Source: Persicaria tinctoria
Taxonomy: Eukaryota > Streptophyta > Magnoliopsida > Caryophyllales > Polygonaceae
Reading direction: 5' to 3'
NCBI GenBank assembly: GCA_037127255.1
Contig: JBANSL010000003.1
Coordinates: 49,818,314-49,882,313, forward strand
Length of the DNA: 64,000 nucleotides
Under the pieces are notes generated by a model. The model saw nothing but the letters and a program-made list of their open reading frames with translations. It had not been told where the DNA came from and searched no databases. Positions 10,849 through 22,898 of this stretch are shown piece after piece (the first letter of the stretch is position 1; every line of letters starts with the position of its first letter). The position numbers were made by a program, and so were the translations under genes.

Positions 10849-12716
10849 CGTTTAAGTTATAAGTTATCTACGGCTTGTATTTGTTCTCAGGTTACGGGAC
10901 ACTGTTCGGCCGCCTTCTTTCTTCCACCTCCTGCTTCCTCCGCTTCGTTGTTCCTATCGCCACATCTTCTTCCTGCTGTTGATTCTTCCACCTCCTGCTT
11001 CCTCAAGTTTGATGCCTCCTACTGCTTTCTAATTTCCCACACTACCTTTCCATTTCCTGATTTCTACAACCCTCTGTCCGACGCCCTATGCATCATTGTC
11101 CATTCGTCCGGTCTTTCATCGCCAATTCTGCATTACAACCGAGTGCGCGTGACCGGGTCTTGATTGCTCCGCCACTGGCCGTTCTCGCCGACTTGAAGGA
11201 TCGTCCACGCTATCCACCGCCTTTCCTGATTTCAACCCCGTTGGTGAGTTGCTTTCAACTTGATGAATTTCGTACTTTGGTTGCCCATTTAAGGGTTTTA
11301 AATTTCACTATTTGATTTAACCTTGCTCAATTCCGCTGTTTGAATTTGGATGACCCAGTTTTAGGGTTTTATATTTCGTTATTTCATTCTCAACTTTCCT
11401 GATTTTAGGGTTTTCGAAACCGGGTTTTGATTGCTCCGCCACTGGCCGTCATCGCCGACTAGAAGGTATGTCCACGCTCTCCACCACCTTTCCTGATTTC
11501 CACCCCGTTGGTGAGTTGCTGTCAACTTGCTGAATTCCGTTCTTTATTTTAGGGTTTTAAATTTCGTTTTTGGTATAGTTGTTTGCTGATTTGGTTGGTT
11601 TTTCTTCTTCTTCCAAGTCTTCAAATTTACACTGAAAGGTACATGCGATTTTTGCTCTATTTTATTTTGGTGACTGATCAATTTTAATCCAAGTTACTCT
11701 TTTTCTGACTTTTGAAGCTCGTGTTCATTGCTATGCTTCGTTCAAGTGTCCAATTTCAGACATGTTTCTGGTTTTCATTTTGAATTTTCTGTTATTGATT
11801 TAAGGTACTTGGTCTTCGCTTTATGTTTTGCCGCAACTTGCTCCTCCCTCTCTTTTGAGTGGTTTACAGCCGAGTCCTCGGTGGGCTTTGATTAGGAATA
11901 CCATTGATTGAGAGTAATTACGCATTTATGTTAGTAGAGTCGTTAAATTGGGGTTTAGATATTGCAACTTGGTGGTTGTTTATTTTATTTTATGCCTTGA
12001 AGGTGTTTGTAGAAATGCTTAAGAGAGATTTGGTTTGATTGGATCGATATAGGTTTATGTTTTTAGTTAAGAGGGCTTACGGAAACTTGAGAGGATGAAA
12101 TCCTTCTCATCTTAGTAAAGAAGGAAAATGAGAGAACTTCTGATTTTGTTTCCCTATTTTCATACCTAAACCTCTTAGAGTGCATATGGAAGACGCATTT
12201 TGATGGTGAAAACTTCTTTGTTTGCAACAGGACTGGGGAGCAAAAGAAGGTCCATGTGAGTTCAAGCCTGCACCAGCTTCCAGTTTTGGTGAGATGAATT
12301 CACAGTTAAAGTTGTCTCCCCTCCTTGCCTTTAAAAACAAGATAGATGGTCACTTTGTATTGCATGATATTTTGCCATAGTTCAGTCATAAACAATGTAC
12401 AAATTAAAAGTGTATAATTATGTGTTTATTGGACTCCAATTAGATTACCAGTTTCCCGTTAGAGAGCCTCTGAAGAGAAGGTTCCTCTGCATTAAAAAAA
12501 TAGCATGTCCAATGATGAAAGAAGGCGTAAAATTTATTATAGATTTATAGTTAGGCTCTTAACATTCTTACAAGTTACAAGTGAAAAATCATCCAAGAGG
12601 ACCCTTCAATTCTGGATGACTATTAGGAGCACAGTTTAATTTTTTTAATACATATATTTTTTTTTCTCTTGTGATTAATGTGGGATATCATGTGAGATAT
12701 TAACTGAATTGTGCAG

Positions 12717-13174
12717 GGTTCTGCACCATTTGGTTCAGTGCTCACTCTTGACGAAGTTTTGATTGCCATTATGTGGAATAGATCCTGAAAAAGACCGAAT
12801 TCCGCTTAAGAAGGTTTTTCTGTGCCAGATCACTTTTATCCCATCTTCTATTTAAATTGAAACTTTTCATACTATGCAAGCCATTACTCTTGATGCTGTT
12901 TTTCTGAGCAGGTGACCGATGCATGTAATGCTTGTTTTGATCAAAGGCAAATATTCACACAGAAAGTCCTTGCGAAGGTCCTACATCAACTGGTATGTCT
13001 GCAATATCCGAGTTCTGTTTTTTTTTCTCTGTCTGTTTCTTTCTTCCTACATATTTTTTTTTTGCTTTCTTTTTTTTACAGTAATGCCATTGATTATCGC
13101 AGGTTGAACAAATTCTACTTCCATTGTTATTCATGCGAACAATCTTACAAGCTATAGGTGTTTTTCCAACAGCG
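12717..13174 (+). pseudogene. Symplekin C-terminal domain, three exons (copy B)
   Basis: Same three exons as in copy A: 12,717-12,813, 12,912-12,992 and 13,103-13,174. The +1 frameshift in the first exon is shared with copy A, but the restored frame reads GIDPEKDRIPLKK without a stop, and the second exon keeps a GT donor (GTATGT at 12,993). One private change, E to D in ACFDQRQ. As in copy A, flanking exons are absent, so no functional symplekin could be made. Confidence 0.85.
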
Positions 13175-16100
13175 GTGAGTTTTTCTTTTTTTCTAATATA
13201 TTTGCTTTAATTCTTCTCTGTATTCGGAAATTCTTGTTTGGCTTCATGATTATCTTTAATTTGTATTATAAATATTTAATGCACTATTTTTTTTGCCCCT
13301 TGCCTGAGCTTTTAGTATTTGCATTGTTTGTTTATGTTGTTGTGATGCTTTTGTGATTTGACAATATCTTTTTGGGATTTCTCATATGGTCCATTTGTTC
13401 CCTTTCTCATGCAGTCCATCTTCATCTTCGTGTTTGTTTACCCTCTGATCTATGGTTTTTCCTATTCAATTAGGTATCCCAAATTATGTAGCTAGGGTTT
13501 CGATTACTCTACGAAATTCAGGTTTCAAATTAGGCAATCCCTCTTCCTTCACTCTTTATTATTCTTTCAATTTCAGGGTTTTTTGTTACTTATTCCGATT
13601 TTTCAGTTACTTATCATCTATTATTAACTGATATTTTTCAGGGGTTTGTTCTCATCTGCTCGTGGTCATTGGCTTTCCCATAAATCTACAGACAACCACC
13701 CTTGTGGTCACTGGCTTTCTCTCATTGGTCGTTATCCAGGTTCCGCTTTGTTCTCTGCCCCTTGTTTCATCTTTCACTATCGATTCAGTTGTTGACTTGT
13801 CCTCTCCATCTTGAATTGCTCTCTCATTTGTCATAGGTTCACCTTGTACTTTCTTAGATTTCGTATAGCAGAGGGTGTCGTTCCCTCATAGTTTTGTTTC
13901 TGGAATTCCTTAGGTTAGATTTTACCCCTGATTTCTGGTATTTTTTTTTATCAGGGTTGTATATGCCAAAGCAGGCTGATATTTTTTGGGTAACTCAAAG
14001 AAGAAGTGAACAAATAACCTTTAGATTCTTCACAGGTGTACATTTTTTCTTTTATTGATGTGTTGTCTATGACTGGTTTCTTGGATCTTACTCTATATTA
14101 TGATTATTAACTTCCACTTTGTGCCTATTGTCATGTTATGCTTGGAGGTTTGCACTTTATTTATGAGTTTCTAAATATTTTCATTTTGATACTTAAATTT
14201 CTTGCTAGATATTCTTTAAGTTCCCATTTTTGGTATTTTCCAATCTTATTATGTTCATCTTTATGCAACAATCATTTTTCATAGATTATTGTGTATGATA
14301 ATTCTTAAGTTTGTGTAGCTGGATGATACATGTTGGCTTGGTTTACATTTTGCTAAAATGTAGATGATTTTTCTTTTAGGCAAGCTGTGTCTTGTAACTT
14401 CTATCATATTATTCAGTAGCTAAGTAAGAAGAGAGAATTCTTTTTTTTTTAAAATACAAATTAGGAGGAGAGAAAATTCTTTCTTTCTTGAGAAAAAAAA
14501 GTTGCAAAAAAGAAAGCTATAACAAGTCAAAAATGAGAAGCTCATATAAGTGGGGGAAACAAAATCTTATCTAATGTTTTGATATGTTGCTTGATATTCA
14601 TATAGTTTCAATTGCATGTAACATTTCCACTTTGAGTAGGTTGCTAAGCGTCTTTTAATTCATTGGATTCTGCCAAATTCTTTCAAATTTGTCTTTGGAT
14701 TGTTATGAGAAAATGCTAGCCTTGAAGTTTGAACCTCATATAATAGTAATTTATGTTCTTGCTTAAGTTAAGCCATAATGTTAAAATGCATTGGCGTATA
14801 CAAGTTGTAAATTTATCCTAATTCGTACCGCCTCTGATTTGGTCCCTTTTTATCTGCTCTCTTATGTTATGTGGTTGTGTTGATCTTTGTTTCTTTCTCA
14901 TTCGCTTTTGATCAGCATATTTGTCCCGTCAATTTTGTGATTAGGGTTTGACAGTTGGGAGAGTCTTATGTGTTGAATTCAACCTTATTGAGGCTGGCTC
15001 TGCATGATTTTGATATAAACTACGAAATTCAGGTTTCAAATCAGCTAATCTCTCTTCCTTCTCTCTTATTAATCTTTCAATTTCAGGGGTTTCAATTACT
15101 TATTCCGATTTGTAAATTTGTCTTCAGCTCTGACCTAGCACCATCTCTGCAGGTTCGTCATCTTTGCATTATGTGTTTACCACCATGGATTTCAACTTTT
15201 CTGTGGTGTTTCTCTGGTTGAACTTTCTTTCTTTATGGATGTTGTTTATTATAGTTAGGTTGTTCATTGACTTGATTTCCGCTTGGGATTCGTATTTTTT
15301 AGGGTGAGATCTTAACCCATGTGCCACCACAACCATCGGCCTCCATCTCCCTCACCACTTGGCCGCAGATTCCATCTGTTTCTTTCGATTCTCCCCTTAA
15401 AGAGGTAAGTTCCATAACCCCATGATCTATTTAATTTCTGTCTAGGGTACTGTTATCCAGTAAGTCATACTCAGTGAATTGAAGAATCATTCGTTTTCAA
15501 GCCTCCTTGTGTTTACCATACTAATGGATTTTTTAATCCTTGTAGGGATTTTTAGCAGTAGGTTCATAAGGATTGACCTGGGCATTGAAGAATTTAGTCT
15601 AGCTTGTGATTATAAATAGTCCACAAACAGTTTTGTCTCCAGTTCTTGGCCTATTTGAAAAGCTAAGGTATATATTACGAATTTAATCTATTTCATATGA
15701 CCTTATTGGATTGGATTATTTATACCTGTTCTCTTGCCCTATACACATGTTTTTTTCTCTATTATCTACATTCTCCTTGTTTATGAATGGTCTTTTACTA
15801 TACTCTTCTTTTTTTAAATTTCTGTCATATACTCATCTACTATACAAATAAGTCGTACTTGCTCCCCTTTTTTTCAAACAATCTTGGTCTTAACAAGTGT
15901 TTATTTTGGCAACCACACAATTTAAAGTTTGCGGGGTGACATTTGTCCTGTCTTTGATATTTTAAAGCTTATGGCCTAAAAATCGCGCATTCACTCTTAC
16001 TGACATTTCTTTTTCTATCATTACCCATGAAGGAAAAAAGATAAAGAAAGACCATTAAAAACCAATGAAGATTGAACAGATGACATCTTTATAGCAAATA

Positions 16101-16943
16101 GGTAGTCAAAGAGATGAAATGATAGAGAACCCATTGATACGTGTGACATTAGATGCATAGGAATATATTATGTGTTTATCTCATTTTTAAGCAGCAAGTG
16201 GTTGGTGGCTTTCCTGCATCATACACTTCTACTAGATAGTTCAGAAAGAGATTGCAATCAAATAAGCCGTAAAAATAGGTGCTTTTAATTTGATCTTGAA
16301 GCTTGCTTGATTGTTCAAAGATTCTCTATTCTGCAAGCTTTTGACCGGAGGGAGTATTTTGCAAGATTTTCAATGGGATAGCCAAAGATGCTCTATTCTG
16401 ATTTAGCTTAGAAGGTTAGGATATGATTTGCTTTAAAAGTTCATAATATGGACATGAGCTACACATTTTCCAAGAGTCCCTTTTCCCTTTAGACACATTA
16501 ATCATTTCATTCCACCTACAATCCTTAAATTTCATTGGTAAGTATTATAACCTCTGTGAAAGTTTTTTTTAATATTAATGAGATCATGTTTGTGTCTTCA
16601 TTGGAATTTAGAAAACAATCTCAAAACCCTATTCCAAAGGATTGTGATTAAGTTGACCTAATTCATTGAAAGGTTCATTGGTTAGGTTGTAGACCTTCTC
16701 TGAAATCTGTTTCTTATAGCTTACAAATTATTGTTATATGTCTAAAAAAGTTTGAGGTTTTTCCGTTCATTTGGATGGTGTAGTTCACTGATTTCCCCTT
16801 GCTAAATCTTATATAGAAATAAACATTCTACTGTTGTTTTGCCTATTTTGGTTGTATGTAATTAAACTACAGTTCACCTTTGACAGTCTTCAATCTAACA
16901 TTTTTGACAAGATTCTTATAAGCTACATTTGATACCATTGCAG
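13175..16943 (+). other. Intron-like, mostly non-coding part of copy B
   Basis: Counterpart of 4750-8518, with the same internal 1.5-kb-spaced repeat. Frames such as 14,955-15,221 cross splice-like sites and are open only through small differences; I do not treat them as genes. Confidence 0.5.
15303..15404 (+). pseudogene. Unrecognised exon-like fragment (copy B)
   Basis: Copy of 6878-6979, still 34 open codons between a TTTTTTAG acceptor and a GTAAGT donor. Confidence 0.35.
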
Positions 16944-17003
16944 GCGTATTCAGAACTTAGAAAGCAGTCTCCTCATAGAACTTCTAAAGCTGCGCTGAAC
17001 TAA
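16944..17003 (+). pseudogene. Unrecognised terminal exon-like fragment (copy B)
   Basis: Copy of 8519-8578 with the same 19-residue reading and TAA stop. Confidence 0.3.
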
Positions 17004-17214
17004 GTATCATCGGGAAAGATAGCTACATTGTTAAAATTTAGAGCCAAGGAAGAGAAAGTGCAGCAACACACATCAGGTGCTTAATTAATATTGTCAGGTT
17101 TCAGAAGCTCTCCGCTGGAAACGATGAGATATTTAATCTTTTAGTGTTTCTTAGGTGCTTAAATTTTTGCTTCAGAGATTTTAGGATCTTCATTCAGTGT
17201 TTATCAATTGTTGT

Positions 17215-17442
17215 TCAGCTATTGCCTCCTGTTGAGAAATAGATGTCCATCTGTCTAGACGATACAGAAGCGCTCCTTTCAGCATCAATAGCATCTAAAA
17301 CTGCTAACCCCATATCTACTTTCTTCATAGCTGGTGCATTGTGAACATTGTCTCTTGTCATTCCCACAACATGCTTATTTTCTTGTAAGACTTTACAATT
17401 TTGTATTTGTGTTTTGGGGGACATCCATAGAAAACTTTTCAT
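17215..17442 (-). pseudogene. Inverted H+-ATPase GDGVND-region fragment (copy B)
   Basis: Same inverted fragment as 8790-9017. GDGVND is again RDNVHN, so this loss predates the tandem duplication. Private differences: APAMKKVDMGLAV here versus APALKKVDMVLAV in copy A. Confidence 0.8.
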
Positions 17443-17963
17443 TGTGTTGCAAGCCCCACTTTTTTTTAACCTTCTTTTAAAAAGTGGAGTTTGATTAAAA
17501 AGATTAGGGTTTCTATCTCCAAATCAAGGAAGTTTACTTTAGTTTAGAGCTTTTAGATTTTATATATTGACATGTTTCTGAATGCCATGTACAAAAGTGA
17601 GGGAATGGATCAGTGCTTCAACTGGTTTCAATGGCTGCTATTACAGGTATTTTCCCTCAAGCTTCGAGGACCTTACAATATGATGGTGATTTCATCGATG
17701 TTATCAATTTATATTACCACCAAGATTAAATGTCAAAGCTCTTGGACCTCTTTTTCGGTCTTTGTTCAGATGTGATGTTGTGATTGTAGTGCCTGTCAAT
17801 GATGTGCAAATCATGTATAGGTAAGTTAGTTTTATATGAGAAATGAGAATATTCATCAGAAAACTTCTATTGCATTGCATATTTGCATCTGTTCTAACTT
17901 ATAAATGTTCTTCATATGAGTAAGAGGATATTAGCTAATATATAATGTACTTATGCCATGTAG

Positions 17964-19105
17964 GCTCTAAGAGATGGGCATTGGAAAGAGGAAGATGCAG
18001 GTGTACTTGTTCCTGGAGACATCATAAGCATCAAGCTTGGTGATATCATTCCTGCAGATGCCCGCTTGCTGGAAGGAGATTCACTTAAAATCGACCAGGC
18101 AAGTGCTATTATAGCAGTCTTAATTTGCTCAAAGTTATTGACAACTGATTTTATTGAAGAGAACAATACCCTTTAATGGATTCTTTCTTAATAACAACAC
18201 CTGAGTTTGACAAAGTTGTACTGGTCTTTGCATTCGTCTGAATCGTCTGATGAAGTTTTTTTCTCTGCAGTCTGCTCTTACCGGAGAATCTTTACCGGTT
18301 ACAAAGAAGACAGGAGACGAAGTCTTCTCTGGCTCTATTTGTAAGAATGGAGAGATCGAAGCTATTGTTATAGAAACTGGAGTGCACTCTTTCCTTGGGA
18401 AAGCAGCTCATTTGGTGGACAGCACTGAAAGTGTTGGACACTTCCAAGTTCCAACAGGTAATCATACCGTGTGAAACAAATCAATCTTTGTTGACTATAG
18501 TAAACATCTTGAGCATTAACCATGTAATTTTTTGGAGGTTCTCACTGCCATTGGGAACTTCTGCATTTGCTCTATAGCTATTGGGATGATTATTGAAATC
18601 ATCGTCATGTACCCGATCCAAAGCCGGTCATACAGAAGTGGAATCAACAACCTTCTCGTTCTCTTCATCGGAGGAATTCCTATAGCAATGCCGACAGTGT
18701 TATCTATAACTCTTGCTATTGGTTCACACCAACTTTCTCAACAGGTGTGTACTCACTAGACATATACAAGAATTATAAGGAACCTAATTTGTCTGGTTCA
18801 TCTTCCAAGTTATGAGCAGTTAGATTTGCTTATGAATTCCCTACTGATATCATGATATTTTCAGGGTGCCATCACAAAGAGAATGACTGCCATTGAAGAA
18901 ATGGCAGGAATGGATGTACTCTGCAGTGATAAAACCGGGACTCTGAATCGTCTGACCGTTGATCGTAACCTTGTTGAGGTACAAGAAGATAGCTTTATGT
19001 CCATGGTTTCTGTTGCTTACTAATTTGTTTATATTTATGAAACATAACATTTATTTTTATGCCAAGGTTTTCTCAAAAGACATGGACCAAGATACACTCA
19101 TTATG
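17964..19105 (+). pseudogene. Plasma-membrane H+-ATPase fragment, five exons (copy B)
   Basis: Exons 17,964-18,098, 18,271-18,457, 18,538-18,744, 18,865-18,978 and 19,067-19,105. It shares with copy A the 7-bp frameshift in exon 2, the two-residue loss after DKTGTL and the GC donor of the first intron. Unlike copy A it has an intact [12 protein letters not shown] in exon 3 and a normal GT donor after exon 2 (GTAATC at 18,458). Still non-functional because of the shared frameshift and the missing termini. Exon 5 again ends abruptly after DTLIM. Confidence 0.93.
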
Positions 19106-19270
19106 ATATACCTCTTAACTTTTGTTTGTTAAACCATGAGTGATATATATTGTGGAATTTTTTTTATAGAGAAGTCCTTAAAAAAAGGGAATTCAAATAC
19201 TTTGAAAGCCACTCATGAGTGTATCCTTTACAAAAGACATGCAATAAATAAGTAGGATCATAATGTCGAG

Positions 19271-19749
19271 AAACTCTTAAAAGTGCATGAACATAAATAA
19301 CTTACAATTCATCTTTTATCTTGGGGACCATTGTTAATTTGAGTATACACCTTTGATCTTTTTTTTTTTCATTTCCATGTTTATAAGACTTAGTAAATTG
19401 AAATGAGTATAATAGTCACATTACACAGTTTCCAGAGTGCTCTAAAACTTTTTTTTTAATGGAAAATAGAATCTTTAGGTGAGTTTTAAAGAGATCCTGT
19501 ATCATTTGTCTCTTCTTCTCTATCGTCATTATCTTCTTCTTCATTTTTTTCCTAATTGAGCAATCCTTTATCATTTTCTATTCAGTTTTAATGAAAGACA
19601 TTGCTTTATATATTATTGTTGATTGTTGATATGTTGTAATTATTCTATTAATAATTGGCCTTATGCCCGAATCCTTCACAGTATGTCAATAAGATTTATA
19701 TTTCTCAGCTCTAATCAAGTGTTTGTTCTTTCTTCTGTTGATGAAGATG
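19271..19749 (+). other. Unique Helitron DNA before nested LTR element
   Basis: AT-rich sequence with no coding frame that I can support. It ends in AGATG (19,745-19,749), the left target duplication of the LTR element. Confidence 0.6.
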
Positions 19750-22700
19750 TGTAAAGGCTCGGATTTTCAAATCCTAATTTTTCGGAAAAAGGAAATTAAA
19801 AATTAATTTAAATCGAATTAAAATCTCGTTTAGCTGTTCCGACCGTAATATAAAATTTGACGAACAATTTATGTCCTTTTACCTCAAAAATTGAAAATAA
19901 TTACCAGATGACGATATCCTTGTCGATTAAAAAAAAATCTAATTAATTGAGAGAGCGAGAGTTGGAAAAAACTAACATTTAAAAACTAATTGCGGTATTC
20001 GAAATTCACGTATTCAAAATTTATTTACGGGTATTAATTACCCAATTCAACGCTCAACATCTCACCCACTCCCATCATTCACCATACTCCTTCAAATCAC
20101 TTCGATTGGAACCATCCCTCACCCTTTACTGGCATCTTCTTCACCTGCTCTCCATCACCATCATCGCCACCTCCATCCTCATTCATCTTCACCATCAGCG
20201 CCACCTTCCTCATCCCTCATCACCGTCGCCAGCAGCTCCACCAGTAGCCCTTGTACGAGCAGCAACCAGAGCCCCCACCTTCCTCCTCCTTGTTGAAGGG
20301 ACCGACGCCACCACCACTCCAACGCATCATCGCCATCACCTCCTACTCATCTCCATCGGTGATCCATCACCTTCACTCCTTCGTCGTCGTCACCAACACC
20401 ACCTCCTCCGACGTCCACAGCCACCCTGACGCCGCCCAGAAGCCACCGAAGCCGTCGATGAGCCACCGAACATCCTCCTTGCTCTGTTTCGCGAAGCCTC
20501 ATTCCGGTAAGCCGTTCTTCTTCGTTTCCGATCGAAATCGCCTTCGGTCTTCACCAACACACTCACCCATATCCGGTACAGGTCCGACGAGCCATCGCGA
20601 GCTACCGACGAAGCCCAGAACTCCGATCGAGAGCTCCAAAGTCGCGAAAAATCCATCTCGGTGAGCTCCGAAATTATACTCCTTTTGATTCGTAGTTTTA
20701 GTCTTTTTCGATGTTTAGATTAGTCGCGAGTGAGCGTGAGGTGAGTGCGGGACAATCGGGTGTGCTCGAGAGCTCCGGCGAGCTCGAGAGCGAGTCCGAG
20801 AGTGCAAAGCAAGCCCGAGAGCGGGTCCGGGAGTGCGAGGCGAGCGTGAGTTCGAGCGGGGCAGACGGGTGCGAGGTGCGGTCAGGGAGGTGAGTCTGAG
20901 TGAAGCCAAGCTAGCCGGGAGGAGCTCAGAAGCTCGGGCACTCGACGACGATCACCATGGCGAGCCGGCGGGAGCTTCTCCATTTGAACGCGGGGAAGAA
21001 GAAGGTGTGGGGCTTGTCCAGTCAGCACCATGGGCCCCACCTCCTTATTTTGTTATTTGTTGAACCGGTTGGGATTTAAGCGGGTTCGGTTCGGTTCGGG
21101 TTATCCGTTTATTATTTAAGTAATTAACGGTAATTAAAATATATTATAATAGTAATTGAGGATTTAAAAGATAAATTATTATATTTTGGGAGAATTATAA
21201 GGGTTGATTTATTAAATAAAAATGGACGGGATTTTAGGGGATTTGAAAATAATTTATAAAAGTGTCAAATAAATGGTATTTAAAATATCATGTAATATTA
21301 ATTAAGATTTAAAATATATTATTGGGACTTCAAGATTTATAAAGAATTTGGAAAAGAATTTTATGATTGGAAAGTAATCTAATAAATAAATTTAAAAAGG
21401 GAATTTGGCGAGTATTTTTCAAGGGTCGGAATACTTAACTATTTAACTGGGATTTGAAACGGTTCTGAAACTAACTTGGGAATAAGACTTATTCGATGAC
21501 TAACTAGCATGATAATATGATCGTTTGACTAACAGTATGATATGTATGACTAATAGTATGACTCGTGGTGAATTATTATATGAGATTAAATGTTGGATAA
21601 TTATGACGATCTAGTAGGATTTTATATCACACAAATTATGTCTTATGATTTTGGATGAACTGTTGAGGTATATGCGGAAATGATGTATATGAACATGCGG
21701 AATTGGTTGAATGATTTATGGAGAACGATGTGGTCTTGAGGAGCGGATGATGCGATGAAATGACTTTCATAACATGTTACTTGTTCTATTGATTGATGTG
21801 TGCTTGAGTGCTTAATAGTTGGATGTAGACTTATGTATATTCCATTATGTACTAGGTGATACTCTGTGATTTTGACTATTGTGTGCTGGATTCTCCTGTT
21901 GCCGATCTGCTAGCAAGGTAAGTACCTCCGGGGCTTACTCAGTAACCAGTACCTCCTGCCTGATGTGTCATATAGTATGTAGGTGTTTCATATGCATTCT
22001 TAGTATCATGCTTAGGAATTGCACTTACGAATGAGCATTCTTATTCTGTATCCGTTTGAATACAGAACGGTCGTTATATGTGAGTCCTAGAGTCCTTGCT
22101 AGGGTCATAGGGCAGCCCAGTTTCATCGGGTGTTGTCCTCCTTGAGTTATATATATATCACGAGATACGAGATGAGCATGAGATTCGAGATGAGCATGAG
22201 ATGCGATATGATGATGAGATTTGATATGCTATAGTATCGAACTGGCCAGTCTCCACCCTATCTGGAAGAGGGGTGGTGGTAGAAGAGGGATATACCACTT
22301 GGTATTCTTTGTTAAGGCCTTACTTAATATTCTACATATATGAATTAGGAGCATGCTAGTGTGGTTAAGATTTCAGTACTGCATGAAGGCATCCTTTATT
22401 CTAGATATAGGCGTATTATATGTCCTCAGCGCGGTCAGAGGACCCGCGGGCGGACTCTTGGCCTGACTTGGTGGTATAGTTTCAGGTACCCGATACACTG
22501 CTTGATTTTGTTCTGTTATTACGGGGTCTATTCTTATGGCGGAGAGTGAGTGTTTGAAATCCGACTTCACCAGATTCATGCTTTTGGGATTTTTCCCTAA
22601 TTGTACTCTGTTTTGACCCGGCTCTGCCGTGGCACTGGTTGTATCATTTTCAGAACTTATGCCATTTGCATGATAACGGATTTCCTGCGTTGTAGACTTA

Positions 22701-22882
22701 GGACAGGTACAGGGGTTTACCCCGGGGTCCCCAAAGGACCTTCCGGATTTGGGTGCGAAATCCCACTTTAAACTGCACATCTTCGATTTCAAACCTTCAA
22801 CCTGTACTCGGGGCGCAAGATCCTAACGAGGGGTTTCATCCCTCGAAACGTAACTCGGGAATCAAAATCCCGGGCCGTTACA
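19750..22882 (+). repeat. 5' LTR, 3,133 bp
   Basis: TG...CA ends. GC-rich middle (about 20,050-21,060) with a 107-codon frame at 20,106 that is also open in the 3' LTR but is low-complexity His/Pro/Ser and probably not a gene. The second half (21,287-22,761) is absent from the 3' LTR. Confidence 0.92.
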
Positions 22883-22886
22883 AAGG

Positions 22887-22898
22887 TGGTATCAGAGC
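22887..22898 (+). other. Primer binding site, tRNA-Met type
   Basis: TGGTATCAGAGC, the standard initiator tRNA-Met complement, 4 nt after the 5' LTR. Confidence 0.95.

Larger units (their letters stand above)
10849..19270 (+). repeat. 8.4-kb tandem duplication, copy B
   Basis: Second copy of 2424-10,845, directly repeated. Its right edge at 19,270 (AATGTCGAG) is followed by unique sequence. In the symplekin and ATPase exons copy B generally keeps the family-consensus base where copy A has stops or lost splice sites. Confidence 0.95.

Noticed and set aside
20106..20664. 107-137-codon frames in both LTRs of the LARD-like element
   Set aside because: Low-complexity His/Pro/Ser, several overlapping frames, and inside an LTR; conservation follows from LTR identity.
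22887..22898. Possible tRNA gene
   Set aside because: It is only the primer binding site; no cloverleaf around it.
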